This document shows positions 10,345 to 22,552 of a stretch of DNA of 64,000 bases, piece after piece. Each line of letters starts with the position of its first letter. Position 1 is the first letter of the stretch. The DNA is from Talinum fruticosum. Lineage: Eukaryota > Streptophyta > Magnoliopsida > Caryophyllales > Talinaceae. Below the pieces are notes generated by a model that worked only from the letters and a program-made list of their open reading frames with translations, was not told the origin of the DNA and did no database searches. A program made the translations under genes and the position numbers. The DNA is taken from assembly GCA_021018815.1 (NCBI GenBank), contig JAITYX010000003.1:8120501-8184500 (forward strand). Direction: 5' to 3'.

Positions 10345-12867
10345 CATACTATCAAGAAACTTACATCTCATGGATTGGTTAGGGGTTTACCTATCTATAC
10401 TTTTAAGAAAGATAAAATCTGTGAGGTATGTATAAAAGGTAAGCAAGTTAGATCATCTTTCAAGCCATGCAAAACCGTATCTATATCCAAATTGGTTGAA
10501 TTGCTTCATATGGATTTGTGTGGTGAAATTCTGTGAAAAGTCTTGGAGGTAAATTGTATATGCTTGTCATTGTTGATGATTTCTCATGATTTACTTGGGT
10601 ATGTTTTCTCAAGAGCAAGAATGAAGCCTTCAAAGAGTTTAGTAAGCCATGTAGGAAAATTCAAGTAGGGTCTCAGTGCTCGGATCGAAAGATTCGAACC
10701 GACCATGGAAGGGAGTTCGACTACCGAGAATTTGCAGACTTTTGTGATAAGAATGACATCTCTCACAATTTCTCTGCACCAAGAACTCCTCAACAACATG
10801 GAGTAGTGGAGAGAAATAACAGAACTCTTGAAAAATAGGAAGGACTATGATGATTGGAAATGATCTACCTTACTATTTCGGGCTAAGACAGACTCAACAG
10901 ATTCCTCATCGGACCCATCTTGAAGAAAACACCCTACTAGCTTTAAAAAGGAAAGAAATCCAACATCTCCTACTTCGGACCATTAGGGTGTAAGTGTTTA
11001 GTCCACAACAATGATGAGGAGCATTTAATTAAGTTTGATGCTAGGTTAAATGAAGGTATATTTCGGGTTACTCATCTCATAGCAAAGCTTATCATGTTTT
11101 TAACAAGAGAACTAACAAAGTGGAAGAAAGCATCCATGTTGTCTTTGATGAAATTTATCTTGGCAGGATAAGTGAGTCTCATACTTGGATCTTAGGCTCA
11201 ACAGAGATGAAGACGACCTTGCTGAAGCCGAGCTCGAAAAAGTCAAAATAGAATTAGTGAGGCAAGTCATAATGGAGCAACTCGGAATGTTATGACGTAT
11301 ATTGAACAAATTCAAGAGCCGGCTCGTAATGTCGAAGAACAAATCAATGAGACTTAACAAGATCAATCAACTGAAGATTAGCCTATTCAACCAACAAACT
11401 TGGTAAATCAAAGGACAGGTAAAGCCTTCAAATATGCATCCAACCACCCACCTGAAAACATACTTTCAAACATCAACAAGTGGGGTGAGAACTCGATATT
11501 CTTTCGTATAATCTGTGTGTATTTTCTGCATTCATATCATTAACTCGAACCCAAATATGTACCGTAAGCCCTAAATGAACCTAAATGGGTAGAAGCCATG
11601 CAAGAAGAGTTTAATCAATTTGAAAGAAACCAAGTGTGGACTCGACCAAACGACCATCTAACTACCTAGTCATAGGAACCAAATGAGTTTTCAAGAAAAA
11701 CTAGATTAGAAAGGGGTGGTAGTCGAAATAAGGCTAGACTTGTTGCCGAGGGTTACAATCAAGAAGAAGGAATTGATTATAGGGAAACCTTTGCACTCGC
11801 TGCTAGGATTGAGGCAATCGGAATCCCGTTGACATTTGCATCTAGCATGAATATCAAGTCGTATCAAATGTATGTGAAATGTTCCTTTCTAAATGGTTTC
11901 GTTCAAGAAGAAGTCTATGTTGAGCAACCCCCTGGATTTGAAAACTTATAATTTCCAAATCATGTTTTCAAATTGCAAAAGGCTTTATTTGGTCTTAAAC
12001 AAGCTCCCGGAGCTCGACATGAAAGACTAAGCGTTTCTTGGTTCAAAATGATTTCAAAAGAGGTCAGATTGACAAAACTCTTTTCATAAAAACCAAGGGG
12101 AAGGATTTTCTTATTGTTTAGATTTATGTTGGTGATATCATTTTTGGAGCTACTAATGAAACTCTATGTCAAGAGTTTTCCGAGTTGATGAGACCTAAGT
12201 TCCGAATGAGTATGATGAGAGAACTCAACTTCTTTCTTGGTCTACAAATTAAACAAGAGAATAATGGAATTTATGTCCATCAATCTAAGTATACCAAGGA
12301 ACTTTTGTACAAGATGTAAAGCATGCAACCACACTTATGAGTATTAGTTTGAAACTAGACTAAGATGAAAAAGGTGAAGCTATAGATCGAAACTCTACCG
12401 AGGTATGATTAGATCTCTACTTTATCTCACATCTCGTATACTAGATATCATGTTCAGTGTTTGCCTTTGTGCAAGATTTCAAGCTAATCTAAAAGAATCA
12501 CATCTCACTACGGTGAAGAGAATTTTCGGATATCTTGCAGGGACTCAAAATCTTGTTCTATGGTTTTCAAAAGACTCGTAACCGACTCTCACTAGATACT
12601 CGGATGTTGATTATGCAAGATACAAAGTTGATAGAAAGAGCACATCAAAGGCATGCCAATTTATGGGTCAATCTCTCATTTCCTAGCACTTAAAGAAAAT
12701 TTTTTTATTGCTCTATCAACTCGCCGAGGCCAAGTACATTGCAGACTGGAGCATGCCGTGCTTAGATTCTATGGATCAAGCAGCACTTGAAGGATATAGG
12801 GTTATCATTCACATCTATCCCAATCAAATGTGACAATCAAAGTGCAATCAGCATTACCAAAATCCGG
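10345..12867 (+). pseudogene. Element C pol, left segment: INT-RT-RNase H (broken)
   Basis: The plus-strand pol starts abruptly at pre-integrase HTIKKLTSHGLV because B inserted here. Integrase core blocks (LLHMDLCGE, TDHGREF, then a glutamate region with a stop just before) lie at 10480-10850. RT at about 11580-12340 keeps [21 protein letters not shown]. Its active-site box reads Y-V-G-D (12125-12136), losing a catalytic Asp. RNase H (12400-12867) shows the family blocks but many stops. It is cut at ITKNP by the insertion of element D. The continuation (extra ORF and 3' LTR) is at 48914-51805. Confidence 0.88.
10345..12867 (+). mobile_element. Element C, left segment
   Basis: Left remnant of the oldest copia copy in the nest. 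It is hit on its left by B and on its right by D. Its LTR, gag and protease on the left are missing, consistent with the deletion scarred at 4434-4473 having removed B's 3' part and C's 5' part together. Pairing with 48914-51805 is inferred from strand, order of domains and matching older-subfamily LTR type. Confidence 0.78.
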
Positions 12868-14352
12868 TGAAGACTAAGACTCTAAATTTAAACCATTCTC
12901 GAGTACTACGGAAGACTCAGGTACAAACCTCATCCATCCTAAGTTTTGATTACAAGTCATTCCGAGTGATATAAAAACTCCCGTATAAATTTTCATTCAT
13001 TTCCGATCGATGCAGAAAACACATTCTTATATATCTTCCGTATTAGTGTTTCGACTCACTCGGACAACACTCAAATATATCGCATGTTCAAATAATTTCT
13101 CTAACACTTTTATTCTAAGTTCTAATTGCATATTTCAACACAAAGTGTATTACGAGTGTTAATTCCAATTTCTAAGTCAATCTGTTTGTTTAAGAATTAT
13201 TTGTCTAGATCAAGTCTTTATACTTGTCATGATTTTACTCTTTTTAACTTGATCTATCTTGGGACTAACTCGATGGAATTTGAGTATATTGAATATTAGA
13301 CTCGTAAAACTCCACTCTTCTAGGCTTAAGATAATTATGCGCTTAATTGTCTTAATTAAATTATTATCTCGTGCCTAATCTTGGATAAAAAGTATTTTAT
13401 ACTTTGAGAACCTAAGTGGTTTACTTTTGTAGGTTATCTAAACATGGTTATCTCATTTTTAATTACAAAAGTGACTGGTTTCAAGTCGTCAATCACCAGT
13501 AAACAAGGTTTATTTACTTCGAACAGGACTCGGACACCATGTCGTGGTTGTGTGTTTCCAAAACTAAAAACTTCAATGCTAAGCTCAATGGTGGTTTCCA
13601 CCTTGCTTTTCAAACAACGCCGCTTGTCCGGAACACCTTGAGAAGCCAAGAACCGTTGCACAATGTTCACATCCCAACGGATATTTTCCGAGCGACTCAT
13701 AAGAGTCGTTACAATGGTCGAGTAAAGACTTCTATTCAGAACCAAGACACAACGATCACTTTGCTTGGTCATCTATAAATAGAAGCCACTTCACAAGACT
13801 TGAAGATTGCTGAATCCATTGTTGAAACTATATCTCTTAGTACATTACTCATTCAATCTTCTTCTTATAACTCCAAGTCTCGTACTTAATACTTTTCCGA
13901 GTTGTAAAGTCTTGTAATCAATTACATACTTCTCTTACTTTCCGAGTAAGGTCCCTTGATTGAGTTGTAAGGGTTAACTCAGCTTAGTTGTCCCTATCTA
14001 TAAAGGTTATCTCAGTTAGGAAGTACTAGATCGGATAAGGGAACTTTTGAGTTTAGGAACACAGATGTAAGGAATTGTATAAGGGAACAATTCCGGTTGA
14101 GTCGATCCATTGTATTTTAAGGATTCAAAATAGTGGATTTGACTTAATACTTGGTTTAGCACTCGTCCGTCGTTTTCTACCCCAAGAGGGTTTCCGCTAA
14201 TACTAAGTTTATACTATTCTGAGTCCAATCTAAACTCATATTTATTTGTTTATTCTTTTCAACCTTAAAGTTTCTAAGTTTGTTAAAATTTCTTCATCAC
14301 CCTATTCACCCCCGCTCTAGGGTGACTTAGACTTTGCAAGAGAAAACCTTCA
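12868..14352 (+). repeat. 5' LTR of element D
   Basis: 1485 bp, starts TGAAGACTAAGAC and ends AAAACCTTCA immediately before the primer site. TATA box CTATAAATAG at 13773-13782. Its first 100 bp (TACTACGGAAGACTCAGG, CCTCATCC) match the LTR at 48000 and differ from the G and H LTRs, marking the older subfamily. TCCGG (12863-12867) is the presumed left target duplication in C's RNase H; the right copy is deleted. Confidence 0.93.
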
Positions 14353-14354
14353 AT

Positions 14355-14367
14355 TGGTATTAGAGCC
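14355..14367 (+). promoter_or_regulatory. Primer-binding site, element D
   Basis: TGGTATTAGAGCC, one transition from the plant initiator-Met tRNA site, two bases after the LTR. Confidence 0.9.
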
Positions 14368-14412
14368 TAACCTTTCAAGAAGGATCTAACAATCCAAAGG
14401 TCTAAAGATCAG

Positions 14413-16240
14413 ATGGCTCAAAACATCGGAGAGTTCGATGAAGAAAGATCTTCCACAAGACCACCAAAGTTAAAAGGATCAAACTTCGTGCACTTGAAGA
14501 AGCTAATGGAATGCTTTCATCTGGACAACGATGAAGTTGTTTGAAACATCATCTAAGAAGGCAACTACATTCCAATGAAGATGGAAGGTACAAGATCTGT
14601 GCCTAAGGAAAAGTTTGAGTACACCAATGAGGAGTTAGCGAAGTTCGAAAGAACTTCAAAGCCATGAACATTCTAATTTGTGCTATCAACTCGGAAGAGT
14701 ACAACAGAGTGTCGACTTGTGACACAACCAAAGATGTGTGGGACACTCTTGTCAACACTTATGAAGGTACAAGCCAAGTGAAATAGGCGAAGATAAGTCA
14801 ATATCTTCACAAATACCATATGTTCTAGATGGAGCCGAAGAAAACATCACTCGGATGTTTATACACTTCATAGAGATTACAAACAATCTAAAATATTTAG
14901 GTAGAAAGATTTCTCATGAAGCAACGTGCGTGAAAAATTCTAAGAAGTCTACTAAAGAGAAGATGGGGTCCCAAGATGACAACCATCGAGTAAGATCAGA
15001 ACCTCTCTCAAATAAAGCCGGACGAACCGATTGGGAAGCCGCTTACTCATGAAATTCACCTACAAGAAGAGGATGCCGAGGTCGGCACCAAAAAGAACAT
15101 TGAGTCGAAGGCCTCGAAAGCGAGAGGAAAGTCTAAGTTCCTCTCGACTCAAAAGAAGATCCAATGGCACTCATTGCCTGCGGCTTCAAAAGGATGATGA
15201 AGCACAATAAATGGGAAAAGAGGCCAAAGGAAGAGTTCTACAAGAAGGATGAAAAGGACAGAAAAGGTAAATACTCTTCCCCTTCAAAGTTATCTTTAAC
15301 TAAGAACTCGGTTGTTTTGAATGTGGCAGCAAGGATCATATAGTCATGGATTGTCCAAGGAGAAAGAAGGACAGAAAGAAGAAGAAGGCTATGATAGCCA
15401 CATGGAGCGATGAAGACTCATCTCGAAGAAGATGAAGACTCGATGACTCAAAGTATCCGATGGCACTAACGGACTCGTAAGTCGAATCCGAGTCACACTC
15501 CGACAACTCGGACACTAAGAAGAGAAATCCTTAGGAGGTAATTGAAAACTTTCTCAAGTTCTCCAAAGTTGATTTTGCTAAATATATTTATACTTTGGAA
15601 GAAAAGTCCAATTCGATTCTTCTAAGTTCCAAGAACAACTTGAATCTCTTACTTCTAAGAGCAACGAGTTTGAAAAATGAATTGGAAAACCGAGACTAAC
15701 TCTGAAAGAACTAAGACTAGTACTCAAACTAATGAGAAGTCCGACTCACTCGAAGAGAAAAAAGCATCCGAAAAGAAAGCTCAATGAGTCGTAAGCTTGT
15801 TTTGAAATTCAGTTAAGGTTAGAAAACCTTGACATGCTTTTAGGCTCTCGAGTGTGGCTCCTTTAGGAAAGAAGGACTTGGTTTTAAAGAAGAGGAGGAA
15901 TCTAATTCTTACTCAAATCTTTTCCAAAGGATTCCGGAACCGTAAAGTTCTGGAAGGCTAAGCATGGTCCTATTCATAAGAATTAAAGGAGGACTGAGCC
16001 TAGACTAGTTTACAGGAGAAAACCTTCTCCACCTGTTTATAAAATAAAAGATTTTCAAAAGAAAGAGACACGGACTCAGCTTGTGTAGAAAGAAGACATA
16101 AAGTCGGACCAAAGTCATTAAAATCGGGTTCCCAAGAGTCTTCTTCCTCGAAAAGGACACAAGTAAAGGGAGTTAATAGGTTCGTTAGAGGAAGTGAGAA
16201 GGGTTAGTGTGTTTCTGGCATGCAGGTAATTAGAAAAGGG
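14413..16240 (+). pseudogene. Element D gag (broken)
   Basis: Starts at ATG of MAQNIGEFDEERSS. The gag core includes GSNFVH, LMECF, ITNNLKYLGRKIS. The zinc knuckle is complete (15313-15354: CFECGSKDHIVMDC, pattern CX2CX4HX4C) though out of frame with its neighbours. The basic tract and acidic tract follow, then a coiled-coil segment to about 15800 and the conserved basic linker with RRKPSPP near 16020. Stops interrupt the first 100 codons (for example within VWNIIQEG). This is the most complete knuckle in the window. Confidence 0.87.
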
Positions 16241-16565
16241 CGAAAGGTCATTAGTACTTAGACAGTGATGCTCACGCCACATGTAAGGAGATTCAAGACC
16301 CTTTTCCGAGTCGGAGAATTTCAAAGGAGGTAAAGTTACTCGTTGGAGATGATAATGAGGGCAAGATAGTTGGAATTAGCAAGATTGGGAAATGAGATAA
16401 CCCGGTCGACCTAGTCTATCTTGTAAAGGGATTAAAGTACAATATACTCAACATCTCTTAGTTGTGTAACAAAGGTCAAGAGGTAAGATTCACTCGACCA
16501 ATCGCTATATTTCCGATGCAACCACCAAAGAGACTAAGCTCTCAAGTAGGAGATCAGCTAATTCT
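16241..16565 (+). pseudogene. Element D protease and pre-integrase start (cut)
   Basis: The protease region shows LDS followed by a one-base deletion before CSRHM (near 16256-16285), then the blocks VTFGDD-like and LLSISQLCDKGQEV-like. The segment ends at TKRLSSQVGDQ where element E's LTR inserted. Confidence 0.8.
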
Positions 16566-17690
16566 CGAAGCTTTGCTCTTGCAGAGTCTAAGTCACCCTA
16601 GAGGGGGCTGAATAGGGTGATGAGGAAATTTTAACAAACTTAGAAACTTTAAGCTTGAAAAGAATGAACAAGAGAAACCGAGTCTAGATTGGACCCGAAA
16701 AGTGTATACTCGGAAAATACGTGGAAACCCTCATGAGGTAGAAAACCACTGACGAGTGCTAGAGTAAGAACCAAGTCAAATCCACTATTTTGAATCCTCA
16801 AAATGCAAAGGATCGACTCAACCAGAATTGCTCCCTTAGACAATTCCTTACAAGGTTTTCCTAGACTCGAAGTTCCCTTATCTTATCTAATACTTCCTAA
16901 CTAAGGTAACCTTTACAGCTTGGGACAACCGAGCTGAGTTAACCCTTACAGCTCAGTCAAGGGACCTTACTTAGAAAGTATGAAAAGTATATAATCGAGT
17001 ACAAAACTTTACAACTCGGAAAAGTATTTAGTACGGACTTGGAGTTGTAAGAAGAAGATTGAATGAGTATTGTACTTAAGAGATATAGTTTTAACAATGT
17101 GTTTAGCAATCTTCAAATCTTGTGAAGTGGCTTCTATATACTCAAATTTAAAAAATAGATAGGTTCGCTTGGATAACCTACAAAAGTAAACCACTTTGGT
17201 TCTCAAAGTATAAAATACTTTAGTCTAAGATGAAGCACATGTGATAATTTAATTAAGACAATTAAGCATGTAATTATCTTAGGCCTAGAAGAATGGAATT
17301 TTCCGAGTCTAATATTCAATATACTCAAATTCTATCGTAGTCGAGTCCTAAGAAATATCAAGTTAGAAAAGTGAAAACATGAGAGTATAAGGACTTGATC
17401 TTGACAAATAATTCTCAAACACACAAACCGACTTAGAAAGAGGAGTTAACACTCGTAATTCACTTTGCGTTGAAATATGCAACTAGAACTTAGATAAAAA
17501 GTGTTAGAGAGATTATTTGAGCATATCATAAATCTGAGTGCTGTCTCGAGTGAGTCGAAACACTAATGCAGAATATATTCAAGAATGTATTTTCCGAGTC
17601 GAGTGAGAAACGAAGAAAAACTTATACAGGAGTTTCCATAACACTCGGAATGACTTGTAATCAAAACTTAGGAGGGATGAGGTTTATATC
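16566..17690 (-). repeat. 3' LTR of element E (truncated)
   Basis: The left boundary reads CGAAGCTTTGCTC (expected TGAAGG). The LTR runs about 1125 bp to GAGGTTTATATC. The remaining LTR start, the polypurine tract and part of the 3' UTR are deleted; the next sequence is E's 3' UTR. The first five bases to the left, ATTCT, would be the target duplication, but its partner is deleted. Confidence 0.85.
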
Positions 17691-17952
17691 GAGCAAAAAT
17701 CAATAATAAGAGATCGAACTCTGAAAGAGTTAATTCAAAAATGATTCTGCTCAAAGAAAGAAAATTCATTCATATATACAAGAAAAAAATACAAGAAAGA
17801 GCGTGAGCTCCTCCTAAACATAACAACATCTAATTTTTCTATTTTTCTCCCCTTGTATTTCATAAAAAAAAATCAAAAATAGGGAAGAAAACATCAAGAA
17901 GATACAGCTGATGTTGGACAAAAAAAACTAAAAAATAAAGAAAGAAAAATAT
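17691..17952 (-). other. 3' UTR of element E
   Basis: The region is co-linear with the 3' UTR of D (47551-47990). It contains an inverted repeat AACATCA/TGATGTT (17890-17896 and 17909-17915) just after GTCC in element sense. A secondary purine tract (minus, AAGGGGAGAAAAAT type) lies near 17856-17839. Confidence 0.75.
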
Positions 17953-19531
17953 TAAGACTCGGGGTGCCGAGGTGGATGAGCGAGCAGGTGCGCCGCAGAC
18001 CGGTAAGCTTGTGATGACGTGGAAGACCGTGGCGACGACAACGACTGGGATTTCTGGTAATGGCTCGGTTCTAGTTTGGTGACCTAGAACTATGTCATCC
18101 TCTAGCTCATCTTTTTAGAAGACCACGGAGGGAGGTGATTCTTCTATTTTGACCACCGTGGATCGACCAATGTCTACGAGGTCTTCCGACCCACTTAGAC
18201 TGTGGCAGCCTTCTTCCTTATTTTTGTCTTCCTTCTTCTCCTCTTCCTTCTTTTCCTCCTTCTCTTCCACCTTTTCCTCAGAGCTAAGCTACTTCAGCCG
18301 TAACTTCTTCTTCTTCGCTTTGGCGGAGGGGACTTGGCGAGGCTCGAGGACTCCTCGAAGTTTCGAGCTTTCGGGGCCCGAACGAGCCTTAGACCTCCTT
18401 TCTTGGAGGAGCTAAAGTTGCTCTTGTTGCTCCTTGATTAGTCCCTTCATCTCGAGGAGCAGATCTTGGTGCTCCCGTATCCGAGACCGAGCCATCTTCT
18501 CGTTGATGAACAGACTTTAAAGAATGTTTTTGAAGGAATGCAGAGTGACCCAAAATTCTTCGGTCACTAAAGACAGCTTTGTCTACCAAAACAAGTAGAC
18601 AAAGCAACGAGTTGCTATAGAAGGTGGTTCCGAGGTGGATGCACCACCAGGTGGAGGAGGGAGAGATAGGGAGTCCGAGTCCGAGTCCGAGGAGGAGGTG
18701 AAAGGGGCTTCAATTCTAACCCATGGACCCGGACACCAGGCTTGATTTCCTTGTATCCGTATCCCGTAAGTTCCTTCCTGCCCACTACAATGGCAGCCTT
18801 AGACACCTGCGTTTGGGTCCGAGGGGAGGGGAACCTTAAACTACTTAAATACCGGAGTTAGAAGGCCTTCGAAGGGAAAATTGAGAGGATTTCTTAGATT
18901 GAGCTGGCACAATAGCCATTTACTCAAGGATGACTGGGAAGAGGTCTAAATTGTAGCCCTTGAGAATATCAAATAGAGCTTTGAGAATCTTAGAATTGGG
19001 ATTCTTTTTGCTCGAGTGATGAGAGAAGAACGTTCTCATTAGAAGAAAGCAAAGCATTCTAGCCTCAATCCTCATTTGAGTCACAAAGAAGCTTTTGCGT
19101 GACTCAAGGACCTCCTTGGCATATTTCTCAAAAAATTCATCCGCAATCTTGTTGAAAGGGATGGGATTGCAATTGAGAAAGAGAGAGGAGACTTTGAAAA
19201 TTCGGTGCGAGAAAAGAGAGGTTGATACGAACAACTTTGTCTCGAACTCGTGAGGTCATAAGTCCATTAGAGCAAGACAGGTTAGAACAGTAACTCGACA
19301 ACGAGTTCCGGGTAGATGAACTCACCGAAGCTACGAAAGTTGTAAACTCAAGTGGGTTTTGTTGTGAGCCTACCACGAAAATGATGTGGTTGGGAAGAAC
19401 TTGTCATCCAACGTGAGGTGTTGGGTGACGAACACTTTTCGGAGATTAGGGGTACCCTCTTGTGGTTGTTTGGTGTGAGGTTTCTTGGTCACGGACCCTA
19501 GAAAATCTTGGGTTGAACCTCATTTGGGCAT
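17953..19531 (-). pseudogene. Element E extra (env-like) ORF (broken)
   Basis: Begins ATG CCC AAA (MPK, minus 19531), matching the MPKRGS start of the other copies; an in-frame stop follows at codon 4. It shows the conserved blocks TQDFLGS, KKPHTKQ, VFVTQHLTLDDKFFPTT, RTFFSHHSSKKNPNSKILKA (near 19050-18960) and KALFDILKGYNLDLFPVI. Next comes the VGRKEL..GYGY block (18790-18750), the coiled-coil region and a Lys/Glu-rich C-terminal tract (18330-18220). It resembles the plant retroelement domain often labelled putative plant transposon protein; that assignment is from memory of the fold pattern. Function is unknown; in Sireviruses this position holds the env-like ORF. Confidence 0.8.
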
Positions 19532-19691
19532 GATTGAAGATTTTAGAGTGAGAGAGAGAGTGAACTCAAAAGAGAGAGTAAGAGAGAGAGAGAATAAGAG
19601 AGTGAGTACTGAGAGCTTTGAGAGCGAGAGTGAGTAAGCAAGAGAGTAAGTGAGCGAGAGACTAAAGTAGCGAAATGATGGTAAAGGGATG

Positions 19692-19819
19692 ATATTTATA
19701 GCGAAAAGGAATGTCCTTCAATATTCGAGTATGACCTAAACCTCCAATGGTCACCTCGAGACAGTGTGACGTTTCGCTCTCCAACAGTTAGAATTACGGT
19801 GACATGCTTCCAACGGCTA
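19692..19819 (-). promoter_or_regulatory. Internal promoter of element E extra ORF
   Basis: In element sense: AACGGCTA (as TCCAACGGCTA on the plus strand, 19809-19819, an exact MSA match), a second motif 29 bp away decayed to AACAGTTA (19783-19790), then the TATA box at 19701-19692 (ATATTTATAG on plus). The ORF start is about 170 bp further on, across a CT-rich leader. Confidence 0.65.
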
Positions 19820-20100
19820 GTTCACTAATCGATGCCCGCGGTAGAGAAAGAGAGACAAAAAATTTTTAAAAGAAATTTCTAAAATTCTCCACTTATCTAG
19901 ATATGATTTCGAAGTTTGAAGTCCATTTTACTCAAAAACTTAGTCGACTCGAGTATGGTTTCGAGTGACTCGGAAAACACACACATAATATCTCCTAGCT
20001 CGGTTTCACTTGGTCAACTTAACTAATTGTTAATAAGGTAAAGAAAGAAAACATATAACACATAATCATGCAAGACAATTTCACTTAGATCATCACATAA

Positions 20101-20362
20101 TCATGAATTAATCATTCCAAGCTCATTCCTAATAAAGCAAAACTAATCCTCACTAAGTGGCTTAGTGAAAATATCAACTAACTAAAATTTTGTAGGAATG
20201 AATTCAAGTTCAATATCACCTTTCTTAGAATGGTTTCTCAGAAAATGATACTTGACCTCAATATGCTTTGTCTTTAAGTGTTGAACTAGATTCTTAGTGA
20301 CGCCGATTGCACTTTGATTATCACACTTGATTGGGATAGATTTGAATGAAAGTCCAAGATCC
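20101..20362 (-). pseudogene. Element E RNase H, C-terminal part
   Basis: Stop codon at 20103-20101 after NELGMINS. Blocks SFKSIPIKCDNQSAIGVTKN and GDIELEFIPT and TKPLSEDQF are readable with few breaks. It is cut at 20362 by element F, and the rest of the domain resumes at 41883. Confidence 0.9.
20358..20362. other. Target site duplication of element F (left)
   Basis: GATCC, repeated perfectly at 41883-41887. Joining the flanks restores a co-linear RNase H segment of element E. Confidence 0.93.
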
Positions 20363-21888
20363 CGAAGGTTTGCTCTTGGAGAGTCTTAGTCACTATAGAG
20401 GGAGGGGTGAACAGGGTGATGAGGAAATTTGAGTAAACTTAGAATCTTTCGCTTGAAAAGGATAAGCGGTTGATTCCGAGTCTAGATTGGACTCGGAAAA
20501 GTATGAACTCGAATTACATGGAAACCCTCCTGGGGCGAGAAAACCACGGCAGTGCTAATCCAAGCACCAAGTCAAATCCACTATTTTGAATCCACAAAAT
20601 ATAGTAGACAGACTTAACCGGAATTGCTCTCTTAGACAATTCCTTACAAGGTTTTCTTAGGCCGAGAAGTTCCCTTCTACGATCTAGTACTTCCTCACCG
20701 AGGTAATCTTTACATCTAGGGACAAGCTGAGCTGAGTTAACCCTTACGGTTCAATCAAGGGACCTTACTCGGAAAGTAAGAAAGAGAATTTATAATCGAT
20801 TACAAGACCTTACAACTCGGAAAGATGTTAAGTACAAACTTGGAGTTGTAAGCGGAAGATTGAATGAGTATTATACAAAGAGATATAATTTCAGTAATGG
20901 GTTCAACAATCTTCAAGTCTTGTGAAGTGGCTTCTACTTATAGATGACCAAGCAGATTAGGCATTGTGACTATCTTCGATTAGAAGTCCTCTCGTGATCG
21001 TTATACCGATTCTTATGAGTCGCTTAGAAAAGATCCGTTGAGATGTGAACGTTGTGTAATGGCTCTTGACTCCTTAGGATGTCCCATTCCACTGGTGGTG
21101 TCCGAAAAGTAGGGTGGAAACCACCGTTGAGCTTAGCGTTGAATATTTCCAATTTTGGAAACAGACAACCACGACATAGTGTCTAGGCCTTGGTCGAAGT
21201 AGAAAAGCCTTGTCTGCTTGGTGATTGATAGCTTGAAGTTGGTTACTTTTGTAATTCAAAAGATAGGATAACCTCGTTTAAACAACCTACAAAAGTAAAC
21301 CAATTTTGGTTCTCAAAGTATAAAATACTTTGGTCTAAAATTAAACACAGATAATAATTTAATTAAGATAATTAAGTGCATAATTATCTCGAGTCGGAGA
21401 AGAATGGAATTTTACGAGTCTAATATTCATTATACTCAAATTCCATCTACGTCGATCTAGAGAAAGATTAAACTAGATAGAGAATATCGAGTATGAGTAC
21501 TTGATCCGGACAAATATAGTTAGCACAAAACATGCTGACTTAGAGAGTTGAATTAACACCGTAATTCACTTGAACTTAGAATATGAAGTCGGACTCGAGT
21601 TTAGAAGTGTTAGCGAGATTGTTTGAACATGTGATAAGTCCGAGTGTTGTCCGAGTGACTCGAGAACCATTAGTGTGAATTGATGAGCAAGAGTATGTTT
21701 TCGAAGTCGATCGAAATGAATGAAAACATATGCAATAGTATCCGTAACACTCGGAAAAGTTTCTATGCAAGTCGAGTAATTTTTATAGTACTCGGAATGA
21801 CTTGTAATAAAAACTTAGAAGTGATGAGGTTTGTACTTTATTCCTTGATAGTACTTAGAATGATACACATTCAATGTCCGAGTGTTTA
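20363..21888 (-). repeat. 3' LTR of element F
   Basis: 1526 bp. Left end CGAAGGTTTGC (terminal A of CA changed to G in element sense). The right end, LTR start, reads ...GTGTTTA beside the polypurine tract. GATCC at 20358-20362 is the left target duplication. The TATA-box position reads CTACTTATAG. Confidence 0.93.
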
Positions 21889-22339
21889 ATGTCCCCTTTT
21901 TTATGAAAGACATTCCATACTCAAATAGAAACTTTGGAAGTGAAATAGTCTTGAGTTTTCATTCTTTCTCGGAGAGTATATTAGAGTTTAGAGATAGAAT
22001 CGCACAAAATAGCTAAAGTAATTCGGACTTAGATTTTATCGAGCTATTATGCTAAGATTGCATCGAGCTAAGAATGAAATATCGCATAGAAATTAATGAT
22101 GGAATTCGAGCTTAGAGTATTGCTTATATAAGAGCAAAAGTATATAACCGAGTTGATAAACGAACTCGAAACTTCATTAATATTCACATAAAAATATACA
22201 CAAAAGGGTGAGGAAAAACTCCCCTAAACAAGACAACAAATTTCTAAATATTCTCCCCCTTGCCTTTCAGCAAAAACAAAAAGAGGAAGAATGTATCAAG
22301 TAGATACAATTTGTATGTCTGGATAAAAAAATTAAAACA
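21889..22339 (-). other. 3' UTR and polypurine tract of element F
   Basis: The polypurine tract (AAAAAAGGGGACAT on minus) sits at 21904-21889 against the LTR. A secondary tract (GAAAGGCAAGGGGGAGAAT, minus) lies at 22268-22250. The hairpin TGTATC-N5-GATACA is at 22292-22308. Confidence 0.82.
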
Positions 22340-22547
22340 GAAAAAGAATTTAGGATGGTGGAGTAGGAGCGATCGAGTTGAAGTGGATGAATGGGCAGTG
22401 TGCCTTCACTAGTATGAGCGAGAAGATGTTGTAGATCTAGACGGGGCCTGGGATCTCCGAGATAGGCTCGGTTCGAGTGGTCGACCCCGAATGAGGTCAT
22501 CCAGATGGAGGGAGGTGGTTGCTCAAGCTCGACTGCTGCTGACCGAC
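22340..22547 (-). pseudogene. Element F extra ORF, C-terminal segment
   Basis: Carries GRSAAVELEQPPPS and the terminal ...PPS stop seen in G and H. It is separated from its N-terminal part (33310-34698) by element G. Confidence 0.83.
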
Positions 22548-22552
22548 CTTTG
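22548..22552. other. Target site duplication of element G (left)
   Basis: CTTTG, repeated perfectly at 33305-33309. The two flanks join to a continuous extra ORF of element F. Confidence 0.96.

Larger units (their letters stand above)
12868..16565 (+). mobile_element. Element D, left segment (5' LTR to protease)
   Basis: Contains the 5' LTR, primer site, gag and protease/pre-integrase start. It is interrupted at 16566 by the 3' LTR of minus-strand element E. The likely right segment is 43449-48913, which has the same strand, resumes further along pol and ends in an LTR of the same type. Confidence 0.85.
16566..20362 (-). mobile_element. Element E, 3' segment
   Basis: In element order (right to left) it has the RNase H end, internal promoter, extra ORF, 3' UTR and truncated 3' LTR. 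It is split in RNase H by element F, which duplicated GATCC (20358-20362 and 41883-41887). Its 3' UTR hairpin and LTR are of the older subfamily. Confidence 0.9.
20363..22552 (-). mobile_element. Element F, 3' segment
   Basis: 3' LTR, polypurine tract, 3' UTR and the C-terminal end of the extra ORF. Split from the rest of F by element G, with CTTTG duplicated at 22548-22552 and 33305-33309. Both parts together total about 10.76 kb, equal to G's length, so F was a full-length element. Confidence 0.95.

Noticed and set aside
18149..18415. Ser/Phe-rich plus-strand frame
   Set aside because: It is the complement of the Glu/Lys-rich tail of element E's extra ORF. The same shadow appears on minus at 30715-31058 and 62559-62871.
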